Shown here piece by piece: positions 1 through 6,362 of a stretch of DNA of 24,786 bases. Below the pieces are notes generated by a model. That model saw only the letters and a program-made list of their open reading frames with translations. It was not told where the DNA came from and ran no database searches. Position 1 is the stretch's first letter. Each line of letters starts with the position of its first letter. This DNA comes from a bacterium (GTDB taxonomy: Bacteria; RBG-13-66-14), in assembly GCA_035528375.1 (NCBI GenBank), contig DATKYS010000101.1, positions 1 through 24,786 on the forward strand. Direction: 5' to 3'. Both the position numbers and the translations under genes were made by a program.

Positions 1-56
1 CGTAGGGGCGACCGTCCACGGTCGCCCGCGGGCGGGTGTGGACACCCGCCCCTACG
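1..56. repeat. Nested palindromic intergenic repeat (REP/MITE-like)
   Basis: Two perfect 9-bp hairpins lie side by side. The first has arms GGGCGACCG (6-14) and CGGTCGCCC (19-27) around loop TCCA. The second has arms GGGCGGGTG (30-38) and CACCCGCCC (43-51) around loop TGGA. Both sit inside an outer inverted repeat, CGTAGGGG (1-8) and CCCCTACG (49-56). The two loops are complementary to each other. The element is noncoding and lies past the 3' end of the beta-propeller gene. The structure is seen directly. That it is a dispersed genomic repeat is inference, because only one copy is in the window and it touches the window edge. Confidence 0.75.
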
Positions 57-75
57 TCAACGCAACCTGAGGTGA

Positions 76-88
76 GGGGTGCGACCCC
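76..88. other. Small hairpin after the beta-propeller gene
   Basis: GGGGT (76-80) pairs with ACCCC (84-88) around a 3-nt loop. It lies 5-17 nt beyond the stop codon of the minus-strand beta-propeller gene. No T-run follows on the minus strand, so it is at best a weak or factor-assisted transcription end. Confidence 0.3.
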
Positions 89-92
89 GGTT

Positions 93-1268
93 CTACTCGA
101 AGGCGTAGAGCTTGCCGTCCTCGCAGCTCACCACCAGGGTGCCGTTGGCGTAAGCCGAGGAGCCGATGACCCCGGCGCCCAGTTCCTTCGACCAGAGCTC
201 CTTGCCGGTTTCGGTGTCCACCGCGTGGATGACCCCCGCCTTGGTGGTGATAAAGACGGCCTGGTCTATCACCGTGGGGCAGAAGCGGATGGGGGTCTCG
301 GTGCCGAAGCGCCAGCGCTTCTGGGCGTCTTCGGTCTTGAGCGATTCGAGGTAGTTCTGGGCTACGAAGTAGATGCTGTCCCGGCTCACGCTCGAGGTGC
401 AGGTCAGCGAGGCGATGGTCTCGTGGCGCCAGAGTATCTTCGCCGTCTCGGCGTCCAGGCAGTAGAGGTAGCCCCGTCTCTTGTCCGACTCGGGCAGGGA
501 GTAGAAGAGGCGTTCGGAGTGGTAGGTGGCGGAGCTGGTGGCCCGGCCCAGGGATTTCGTCTTCCACTTGATGTCGCCGGAACCCTGCCAGACGCTCATC
601 AGGCAGCCGTCGTAGGTGCCGATGAAGATGTTGACCTCGCCGGTGGTGGGCTCGCTGTGCGCCGACTCCCAGGGGCTGATCCACTTGAGCTGGCAGTGTG
701 TGGCGTCCAGGGCGACCAGGTACCCCTCGCGGCTGGTGAGGAAGACGTTGGTGCCGTCCACGCAGGGGGTGTTGAGGACGATGTCGTCCAGGTGGAACTT
801 CCACTGGATGAGGCCCGACTCGATCCCGATGGAGTAGAGGTGCTGGTCGTCGCAGGGCACGTAGACGAAGCCGTCCCACGAGGTGGCGGCGGGGCTCGTG
901 ACCTTGGCGTCGAACGCGGTCTTCCATACCAACTCGCCCGTCTCCAGGTCGAGGCAGTGGAACTCGTTGCCGTCGCAGGCCGCGGTGAACACGTGCTGGG
1001 TGGTGACGATGGGTGAGGTGTTCACCTTGGGCCCGATTTCATGGGTGAACTTCAGCTTGCCCTCGATCATCCGGTGCGTCGGTCCGACCGTGCCCGTGTG
1101 GGCGGGATTGCCGCGGTACATGCTCCAGGTGTACACGTCCTCGGTCTTGAAGCGGAGGAAGTAGCTGTTGATGGTGTCCTTGAGCTTGGAGGTCAGGCGG
1201 TCTACCTCGCCGAGGGCGCCCTTGCGGATGGTTTCCAGCTCTTCCTGGTGGATGACGATTCGTTTCAT
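93..1268 (-). CDS. PQQ-like beta-propeller repeat protein, no signal peptide
   Basis: This 391-residue protein is made of WD/PQQ-type repeats. It has a W-x-M-Y-R-G-N-P-A-H-T-G opening typical of the family at about residues 47-58. Several later blades end in tryptophan motifs such as ELVWK, LIQWK, DIKWK, ILWR and ELWSK, and the protein ends with a closing DGKLYAFE blade. Residues 1-45 are charged and probably helical. Unlike BamB or the quinoprotein dehydrogenases, no signal peptide or lipobox is visible, so it is predicted to stay in the cytoplasm. No quinone or metal ligands can be assigned, so it is more likely a binding scaffold than an enzyme. I chose the ATG at 1268 because AGGGAGAG lies just upstream. 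A GTG at 1373 would add 35 residues and cannot be excluded, since the predicted transcript begins near 1379. Confidence 0.8.
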   Translation of the reverse strand: MKRIVIHQEELETIRKGALGEVDRLTSKLKDTINSYFLRFKTEDVYTWSMYRGNPAHTGTVGPTHRMIEGKLKFTHEIGPKVNTSPIVTTQHVFTAACDGNEFHCLDLETGELVWKTAFDAKVTSPAATSWDGFVYVPCDDQHLYSIGIESGLIQWKFHLDDIVLNTPCVDGTNVFLTSREGYLVALDATHCQLKWISPWESAHSEPTTGEVNIFIGTYDGCLMSVWQGSGDIKWKTKSLGRATSSATYHSERLFYSLPESDKRRGYLYCLDAETAKILWRHETIASLTCTSSVSRDSIYFVAQNYLESLKTEDAQKRWRFGTETPIRFCPTVIDQAVFITTKAGVIHAVDTETGKELWSKELGAGVIGSSAYANGTLVVSCEDGKLYAFE

Positions 1269-1338
1269 GGCTCTCCCTGCGGCTTCCCCCACGGCGTCGT
1301 ACGCCTGCGGGTCGCTCTCAGTGGGTTTCCGAGTCGCA

Positions 1339-1374
1339 ACTACGGCCGAAGGCACAACTGCGTTCGAAGGCACA
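1339..1374. repeat. Tandem 18-bp repeat in the leader of the beta-propeller gene
   Basis: Positions 1339-1356 and 1357-1374 are adjacent 18-bp units that match at 15 of 18 positions, sharing CGAAGGCACA at the plus-strand 3' end. On the minus strand they lie immediately downstream of the predicted transcription start (about 1379). That position would suit a regulator-binding site, but nothing more is visible. Confidence 0.5.
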
Positions 1375-1385
1375 TCTTTTTCTCG

Positions 1386-1414
1386 ATTATATCTTTAACC
1401 CCTCCCCCGGTCAA
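1386..1414 (-). promoter_or_regulatory. Sigma-70 promoter for the beta-propeller gene
   Basis: On the minus strand TTGACC (1414-1409) is followed, after exactly 17 bp, by a perfect TATAAT (1391-1386). The -35 box lies inside the last codons of the hemW-like gene and the -10 box lies just past its TAA stop. Transcription would start near 1379, about 110 nt before the ATG at 1268. Confidence 0.75.
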
Positions 1415-2603
1415 CCGAGGACCCATCCACCAGATCTACGAGGATGCGGTCGGCTACGAGCTGGTGCTCCCGGACGATGCGCCAGCTCTCTTCACCGACG
1501 CGTGTACCGCTCAGCAACTCCACCCGTCCCGCCGCGAGGTGACCCGCGAGGGCGGGAAACGCCTCCATCACCTCCACCCCCCAGCGCTCGCGGAATCGTT
1601 TCCCGGAGAGGCCGTTGCGGGTCCGGAGAGCCAGCATCGCCATTTCCAGCCGGCGTTCCCGCTCCGTGGGCCGCTCTTCCTCCCCGTCCGGGCGCTCGTC
1701 TTTCTCCGCGGCGCCCAGCCAGGCCTCGAGATCCGGCGTGTTACGCCGCCGAAGCTCGCCGTCATCGGAGACCGCCGAGGGGCCGAGGCCGACGAACGGT
1801 CCGGCCTCCCAGTAAATTTCGTTGTGACGGCAGCGGTGGCCCGGGCGGGCGAAGTTGGACAGCTCGTACTGCAGGAAACCATCGGTCTCCAGGCGATCCA
1901 GCGCGGCGTAGTAGATGTCGGCCGCCGTGTCGGGGTCCGGCGTGGGGAGCTCGCCCCGCTCCACGGCCCGGCCCAGGGGGGTGGTCGGCTCCAGCTTGAG
2001 CGCGTAGAGGGAGATGTGGTCCGGCGAGAGTGCGAGCGCGGCCTCCAGGCTTTTTTGAAAAACCGACCTTTTCTGTCCCGGCAGGCCGTACATCAGGTCT
2101 ATGGACACCGACCGGACGCCGGCGCGCCGGGCGTTGGCGAAGATGCCGGTGTCCGTGGACCGGTGGGAGCGCCCCAGCATCCGCAGCTCGTCGTCGTCGA
2201 AGCTCTGAAAACCCACCGAGAGCCTGGTCAGCCCGGCCCGCAGCAGCGCCTCGAAGTAGCCGATCCCGGAGTTGGCGCAGGGGTTGGATTCCGCGGAGAC
2301 CTCGGCCCCCGAGGGGATGCGGAACCGATCGCGCGTCCGGGCGATGATGTTGCCCAGCTCCCCCGCCCCCAGGAGGTTGGGCGTCCCCCCGCCCACGTAG
2401 AGCGTTCTCCCGCGGACCTCGGGCCCGAGCTTCAACTCCCGGAGAAGCCCGGCGACCACCCTCCTCCCCATCTCCGGCTCCGCGACGTAGCTGGTGAAAT
2501 CGCAGTAGGCGCAGCGGCGTCGGCAGAGTGGGACGTGGACGTACACGCCGACCAGGTTACGGGTTCCGGTGCTCGAGGCGTCGCCCCGGATTTGCCAGGG
2601 CAT
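1395..2603 (-). CDS. hemW: HemW-like radical SAM protein (oxygen-independent coproporphyrinogen oxidase family)
   Basis: This is a 402-residue radical SAM protein. The [4Fe-4S] motif C27-x3-C31-x2-C34 (CRRRCAYC) follows the YVHVPLC opening typical of HemN/HemW. GGGTPNLL, which contributes to SAM binding, and the YEVSNFA-like YELSNFARPGH segment with the following H-N-E-x-Y-W also match HemW. HemW proteins of about 380-400 residues are heme chaperones, and the longer HemN proteins are the true coproporphyrinogen dehydrogenases. Length and the short N-terminus favour HemW. The ATG at 2603 overlaps the preceding stop as TAATG, and GGAG lies 6 nt upstream. That binding site and start are part of a 26-bp repeat that recurs at 4011-4036. 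No other heme gene is in the window. Confidence 0.85.
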   Translation of the reverse strand: MPWQIRGDASSTGTRNLVGVYVHVPLCRRRCAYCDFTSYVAEPEMGRRVVAGLLRELKLGPEVRGRTLYVGGGTPNLLGAGELGNIIARTRDRFRIPSGAEVSAESNPCANSGIGYFEALLRAGLTRLSVGFQSFDDDELRMLGRSHRSTDTGIFANARRAGVRSVSIDLMYGLPGQKRSVFQKSLEAALALSPDHISLYALKLEPTTPLGRAVERGELPTPDPDTAADIYYAALDRLETDGFLQYELSNFARPGHRCRHNEIYWEAGPFVGLGPSAVSDDGELRRRNTPDLEAWLGAAEKDERPDGEEERPTERERRLEMAMLALRTRNGLSGKRFRERWGVEVMEAFPALAGHLAAGRVELLSGTRVGEESWRIVREHQLVADRILVDLVDGSSVDRGRG

Positions 2604-2616
2604 TACTCGCTCCGCT
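2591..2616. repeat. 26-bp direct repeat, copy A (carries RBS and ATG of hemW)
   Basis: This copy matches 4011-4036 at 25 of 26 positions in the same orientation, and similarity continues for a few bases (CGTTT) after a 1-bp offset. On the minus strand it contains the stop of the PHP gene, the GGAG binding site and the ATG start of the hemW-like gene. The two copies enclose the PHP gene. Confidence 0.8.
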
Positions 2617-4003
2617 TCGTTTCGTCCGTCGCCGGTCGGACGTAGATGGGATTGGAGAAGAGCCAGAGCCGCTGCACCGTGCCCCAGGGGAGATTGGGCG
2701 CCTCGACCCAGGCCTCGACCCGGTACACGCCGGGTTTTAAAATCTGATAGACGAAACGGTTGTCCGAAAATCGCTTCACCAGCCCGCCGTCCCGGATGAG
2801 TCGCAGCTCGACCCCCTCCGCCGGGGGGCAGTAGGCCTCCAGGGCCGTGGGCTCGCCGCCGAGGCTCGTCTCATCGCCCATGATGACCGTCCTCTCCCCC
2901 GAGCGGGCGGTGAACCGGAAACCCCGGCCGTCCCCGATGGGGGCGATGCAGCCGAAGCAGTGTCCCCGGGCGAGGGCCCCGGTGATGAGGGTCGAAGCGA
3001 TGCCGGGATCGGTCGGCAGGCGTCGTGGAAGAAGGACGTAGGTGTGGATCGTGTCGAAGGCGCTTTCGTAGCTCGGCACCTTTAAATACCAGTCGCCCAG
3101 GACCTTGGACCGCCCCAGAGCTTCGGCGGAGGCCAGCCCCACCACCGGCCTGGCCCGGCACAGCTCGTCCCAGAGCGTGAACACCGCCCGATCCACGCCG
3201 AGACGGGCGTAGGAGCGGGGGCCGTCCAGGAGGTTCACGCTGACCGCGCCGAGCCAGGTCAGGGGGTCCGCGCGCCGCCACAGGCTGCGCAGGTTGACCA
3301 CCTCCAGGGCGGTGAAGTTGGAAAGACCCCAGTCGCCCCAGGGCTCCTCGGCGTCCAGCGGCATGGCGACGACCGATAGTCCCTTCTCGTTCACCTCGGC
3401 GCAGATGCTCGCCGTAGACCGCCCTAGCCCCTTCGGCAGCGTCTTGGGGCCCAGAATCCAAAGTTTCCCCTCCGGCCGTACGAGCTCCGCGCCGCAGATG
3501 AGGTACAGGTGGCCGTAGTTGCCGACCAGGCCGTCCTTGCGGGCCCGCATAGAGTGCACGTCGGTGAAGACGACGAAGTCGAGGTCCGCCTTCCGCGCCA
3601 GGACGGCGATTTCGCCGTACCTCGAGTCGCCGTCGGAGTACCGGCTGTGCACCCCGAGCACGCCCCGGTAGGCGTAGTAACCGCCCAGGCGGGGGTAGAC
3701 GGCGAAGGTCTTCGCGGGAAACTGGACCTGGAGGTTGTAGAGGGAGAAGAGAGTGAAGGCGGCCACGAGGGCCAGGACGACGTCCCGGACCAGACGGCGG
3801 CGTTTCCTGTGGCGGGTGATTGCTTCCGTCGTGGTCGGGACGGCGGGACTGTGGGTGAGGTCCTGGGCTCGGGGGTGGGGGCCCTCGGGGGGCGTCGTTT
3901 TCCGGGCGTCCCCGCGTTTGAACGGGCGCCGGAGAAACGAACCGACCGCTCCCGCGAGGCCGGTCAAACACTTTTTGAGCCTGTTGCGTTTTTCCTGGGT
4001 CAA
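2603..4003 (-). CDS. Membrane-anchored PHP-domain protein with degenerate metal site
   Basis: The predicted protein has 466 residues from a TTG start. It has a basic, disordered N-terminus, then one membrane segment (about residues 71-93), then a PHP-fold domain and a C-terminal beta-rich domain ending in a FSNPIYVRP motif. It is a full-length paralogue of the intact PHP protein at 22252-23391. The metal-binding motifs are mostly lost: canonical HxHxxxSDG reads GVHSRYSDG, TDHD reads TDVH, HPDH reads MPLD, and the last D-x-H reads about E294-x-L296. Only H119, D124, D148 and E173 remain. Phosphoesterase activity is therefore doubtful. Positive residues before the membrane segment suggest the domain lies outside the cytoplasm. 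The start is uncertain: an upstream ATG (4135) would overlap the previous gene by 85 bp, and the TTG at 4003 lacks its own ribosome binding site but touches the stop of a 7-codon ORF. Confidence 0.75.
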   Translation of the reverse strand: MTQEKRNRLKKCLTGLAGAVGSFLRRPFKRGDARKTTPPEGPHPRAQDLTHSPAVPTTTEAITRHRKRRRLVRDVVLALVAAFTLFSLYNLQVQFPAKTFAVYPRLGGYYAYRGVLGVHSRYSDGDSRYGEIAVLARKADLDFVVFTDVHSMRARKDGLVGNYGHLYLICGAELVRPEGKLWILGPKTLPKGLGRSTASICAEVNEKGLSVVAMPLDAEEPWGDWGLSNFTALEVVNLRSLWRRADPLTWLGAVSVNLLDGPRSYARLGVDRAVFTLWDELCRARPVVGLASAEALGRSKVLGDWYLKVPSYESAFDTIHTYVLLPRRLPTDPGIASTLITGALARGHCFGCIAPIGDGRGFRFTARSGERTVIMGDETSLGGEPTALEAYCPPAEGVELRLIRDGGLVKRFSDNRFVYQILKPGVYRVEAWVEAPNLPWGTVQRLWLFSNPIYVRPATDETKRSE

Positions 4004-4023
4004 CGGTCGGTTTGCCGGGGCAT
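4000..4023 (-). other. Seven-codon ORF overlapping the PHP start (possible coupling peptide)
   Basis: Copy B of the repeat supplies GGAG-6 nt-ATG on the minus strand. The ATG at 4023 opens the frame MPRQTDR and stops at TGA (4002-4000). That stop overlaps the TTG (4003-4001) proposed as the PHP start, in the form TTGA. Ribosomes could load at the good site, stop, and restart at the TTG. This is inferred from arrangement only. Confidence 0.3.
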
Positions 4024-4036
4024 TACTCGCTCCGCT
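4011..4036. repeat. 26-bp direct repeat, copy B (upstream of the PHP gene)
   Basis: This is the partner of 2591-2616, with one mismatch in 26. It lies between the lipoprotein stop (4051) and the proposed PHP start (4003). Recombination between the copies would remove the PHP gene exactly and join the lipoprotein gene to the binding site and ATG of hemW. Confidence 0.8.
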
Positions 4037-4050
4037 CGTTTCCGGGGTGG

Positions 4051-4746
4051 CTATTCGAGAAAACTCCCCCGAACCCCGATCCAGAGCTGCTCCACCGTAC
4101 CCGTGGAATTCACCTCGGCGAATATTTGCAGCCATCGTTCCAGCCGCGGGTCGGCGAAGGGGGGGAGGGGCAGCCTCGAGGCCTCCAGGAGCCAGCGGCG
4201 GTCGTCGCCCTCGCCCGTCCAGTCCACCGCCCGCCAGGTGAGGGAAACGAAATCAGCCGGGGTCGGGCGGAAGTTGCCGTTGTGCTCCGGGTGGGCCGAG
4301 AGGGCGTCCAGGTCCAGCTCTCCCAGCCGCTCGAGCCAGGCCTCCGGCAGCTCGACGGGGGGGACGGCGGTCGTATCGGCCGACGCCGCTCCACCGGACA
4401 GCCGGACGCCGTACCCGTAAACGCCGGTTTCGGACACGAGGGCGTCGGATAACCGGACGAGCGCATCGGTGAGCTCGGGACGCCGCGGTTCCAGGAAATA
4501 GACCTCGCGCGTGATCCCGCTCGAGTTCCAGGTGTACGAGGTCAGTGTGGTCAGGGCGCCGGTGTCGTGCAACAGGCCGCCGACCGTGACGCGGTCGCCC
4601 GGCTCCGAGCCGGGGGCGGTCACCCGGTCGGCCAGGTCGTCCGCGGGTGCGACGGGGTGAATTAGAGGGGGGGCGTCCTCCCGGCAGGCGGCGGAGAGGA
4701 CGAGGGCCGCGAATAGCGGAATCAAGCGGAGGGGCGTGTCATTCAA
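4051..4746 (-). CDS. Putative lipoprotein of unknown function
   Basis: The predicted protein has 231 residues. It begins with a short basic n-region, a hydrophobic stretch (about residues 8-20) and a lipobox-like L-S-A-A-C ending at C21, so it is probably a lipid-anchored envelope protein. No family is recognisable. The mature part has an acidic, alanine/proline-rich region around residues 115-135 and a tryptophan-containing C-terminal half (VSLTWRAVDWTG, RLERWLQIFAEV, EQLWIGVRG). The TTG at 4746 is chosen because it places the signal sequence at the very N-terminus. It overlaps the stop of the upstream TPR gene by 8 bp (TTGAATGA), and a GGAGG lies about 12 nt upstream. The overlap suggests translational coupling. 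Confidence 0.65.
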   Translation of the reverse strand: MNDTPLRLIPLFAALVLSAACREDAPPLIHPVAPADDLADRVTAPGSEPGDRVTVGGLLHDTGALTTLTSYTWNSSGITREVYFLEPRRPELTDALVRLSDALVSETGVYGYGVRLSGGAASADTTAVPPVELPEAWLERLGELDLDALSAHPEHNGNFRPTPADFVSLTWRAVDWTGEGDDRRWLLEASRLPLPPFADPRLERWLQIFAEVNSTGTVEQLWIGVRGSFLE

Positions 4747-5398
4747 CGATGTACCCAGCCTCCTCCTCGGTGATGACGTCCACCTCCTCCGTGGAGGAGG
4801 TGTCGTCGCGCAGGGCGGCGATGCGGTTCCGGGCGAAGGCGATGTCCCCCTCGCCCTCCGAGAGGCTGATGTAGCGCTGCCAGTGGCGGATGGCGTCCAG
4901 TGTGTCGCCGGTCTTCTCCAGGAGGAGGGCCAGGTTCCAGTGGGCCAGCGCGTAATCGGGCTTGATTTTGAGCGCCTCCTCGTAGGACTCCCGCGACAGG
5001 TCGTAGTACGACAGCTCCTGGTAGGCGTTTCCCAGGTTGTTGTACGCCTTGTAGTAGTAGGGCAGGACCTCGATGGCATTCTCGAAGTAGCTGACGGCGA
5101 GGGAGAAGAGCTTCGACTCCATGTAGACCAGGCCGAGGTTGTTGTTGACGAAGGGGTCGTCCGGGGCGATTTCCTGCGCCTTCTCGTACTCCCGGGTCGC
5201 GCCGCGCAGGTCTCCGGCGGCGAGGAGGACGTTGCCCGCGTCAATGTACCCGGCCAGCTCGGAGCTTTCTTGAGTTTCCGTCACCGTCGCAGTCTCCTCG
5301 GAGGTGGTGGCGGGATGGGAGCCGCCTCCCGTGCCGAAGAGGGAACAGCCGGTGCCGAGGATTAAAAGAAGGGGAAGGCCTGGGACGGGTGTTTTCAA
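4739..5398 (-). CDS. TPR-repeat lipoprotein
   Basis: The 219-residue protein has an N-terminal hydrophobic stretch and a lipobox-like L-G-T-G-C with C18 (G at -3 is imperfect). A serine/threonine/glutamate-rich linker follows, then about four tetratricopeptide repeats (about residues 46-185) with the usual W/L-G-Y-A-P spacing, for example NNLGLVYMESKLFSLAVSYF and YNNLGNAYQELSYYDLSRES. The C-terminus is acidic. TPR lipoproteins usually act as scaffolds in outer-membrane or secretion assemblies, and the partner here is unknown. The TTG at 5398 is preferred over the GTG at 5467 because GTG lies upstream of a strong promoter's predicted start (about 5423) and would put the signal sequence internally. 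GGAG lies 7 nt before the TTG. First gene of its operon. Confidence 0.75.
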   Translation of the reverse strand: MKTPVPGLPLLLILGTGCSLFGTGGGSHPATTSEETATVTETQESSELAGYIDAGNVLLAAGDLRGATREYEKAQEIAPDDPFVNNNLGLVYMESKLFSLAVSYFENAIEVLPYYYKAYNNLGNAYQELSYYDLSRESYEEALKIKPDYALAHWNLALLLEKTGDTLDAIRHWQRYISLSEGEGDIAFARNRIAALRDDTSSTEEVDVITEEEAGYIVE

Positions 5399-5429
5399 TT
5401 GTCGGCTCCGAGCTCTTTCGTTTGCGGGT

Positions 5430-5458
5430 ATTCTAGCGTTACGATGGACGGCAGTCAA
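5430..5458 (-). promoter_or_regulatory. Sigma-70 promoter of the minus-strand lipoprotein-PHP-hemW operon
   Basis: On the minus strand TTGACT (5458-5453), a 17-bp spacer and TAGAAT (5435-5430) form a near-consensus promoter. The predicted start is near 5423, giving a 25-nt leader before the TTG of the TPR lipoprotein gene. It is divergent from the promoter at 5523-5551. Confidence 0.75.
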
Positions 5459-5522
5459 TGGGTACACCGGGCGATACCGAGGCGGAGGGCCCGGAAGCGC
5501 GCCGGTATAACTGCATAAATCC

Positions 5523-5551
5523 TTGACAATTCAAGAAATTCCGGTTATGTT
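5523..5551 (+). promoter_or_regulatory. Sigma-70 promoter of the single-pass membrane protein gene
   Basis: A perfect TTGACA (5523-5528), a 17-bp spacer and TATGTT (5546-5551) precede the gene at 5607. The predicted transcription start is near 5558. The -35 boxes of this and the divergent minus-strand promoter are about 64 bp apart, so one bound regulator could affect both. Confidence 0.75.
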
Positions 5552-5606
5552 TTGACCGTGGTGATCCGGCGAATGGGTCTGGATAAGACTGTTGACGATA
5601 CGCGCC

Positions 5607-6359
5607 ATGGACGACGACAGCCGAAGGAAAGATGAGCCCCGGGTGCGCTTTCGGCGCAGCGCGAAGCCGCGCACCAGGTCCGGTTCCGTCACGCACATCA
5701 TCCTCATGGGCGCCGCCCTGGCCGTAATCGTCTGGCTCATTTTTTACCTGAAGGATTCGAGCCTCTTCGGCGGCGACGGGGAAGGGGTGGAAACGGGGCG
5801 CACCCCCGTGGTCCGTGGGTCAGGTCTCGACATAGACGAGAATCTGATCAACTACTTCGATGAGGGCATCCAGCTCCTGCGGCCCGACCGCAATTGGGAA
5901 TTCGCCTACGGCACCGGCCTGCGCCACGACGAGGCGGACGCGTTCAGCGCGGTCGCGTGGCTGGACGCCACCGAGATCTGCCGGCTGACCCTCTACGACG
6001 CCGATCGGCCCGTGGCCAGGGTGCGGGTGGGGAAGCTCCAGCTTCAGGAGTCGCGCACGACCAGCTCGCTGGCCCGCCAGTCCTTCGAGAACATCATGCT
6101 CTACGCCCTGAACCCGGACCACCCGTACAATGTGGACACTTGGGAGCCCACGACCACCCTCGACTCGGACGGGCTCCAGGGCACCTACTACGTTATCAAA
6201 ATCACCCATTCGAAGAACACCCAGGCCGACATCCGCATCGTCGCCTTCTTCGTCAAGGATCTTTGGGTCTATACACTGATGGGCGAGGTGAGCTACGAGG
6301 AGTACGATCTCTACCGGGAGAAGTTGCGCTATATCTTCGGTCATTTTGTGTTTATATAG
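5607..6359 (+). CDS. Single-pass membrane protein of unknown function
   Basis: The 250-residue protein starts with a strongly charged, arginine-rich N-terminus (residues 1-25), then one membrane segment (about 30-48), then a roughly 200-residue soluble domain. The charge pattern predicts the N-terminus in the cytoplasm and the domain outside. The C-terminal half has an alternating beta pattern with aromatic residues (YYVIKITHSK, RIVAFFVKDLWVYTLMGEV) and ends YLYRE-like, KLRYIFGHFVFI. I do not recognise a family. The ATG at 5607 has no clear binding site. A TTG at 5592, with GGATAAG upstream, would add five residues and is a real alternative. The gene has its own promoter, and its stop lies inside a 9-bp inverted repeat. 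Confidence 0.65.
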   Translation: MDDDSRRKDEPRVRFRRSAKPRTRSGSVTHIILMGAALAVIVWLIFYLKDSSLFGGDGEGVETGRTPVVRGSGLDIDENLINYFDEGIQLLRPDRNWEFAYGTGLRHDEADAFSAVAWLDATEICRLTLYDADRPVARVRVGKLQLQESRTTSSLARQSFENIMLYALNPDHPYNVDTWEPTTTLDSDGLQGTYYVIKITHSKNTQADIRIVAFFVKDLWVYTLMGEVSYEEYDLYREKLRYIFGHFVFI

Positions 6360-6362
6360 CGC
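6326..6362. repeat. 9-bp inverted repeat spanning the stop codon
   Basis: GCGCTATAT (6326-6334) and ATATAGCGC (6354-6362) are perfect arms around a 19-nt loop. The TAG stop of the membrane protein gene lies in the right arm. In RNA this would form a hairpin without a T-run. In DNA it could be a regulator site ahead of the next promoter (6511). The role is unknown. Confidence 0.5.

Noticed and set aside
36-2645. Long plus-strand frames (326 and 534 codons) opposite the beta-propeller and hemW genes
   Set aside because: They are antisense shadows in GC-rich DNA. The minus-strand frames carry clear family motifs, promoters and binding sites, and the plus-strand translations have no recognisable domains.
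4747-5244. Upstream extension of the second lipoprotein frame (to 5244)
   Set aside because: The extension is a serine/threonine/arginine-rich shadow of the TPR gene. The signal sequence begins at the TTG at 4746.
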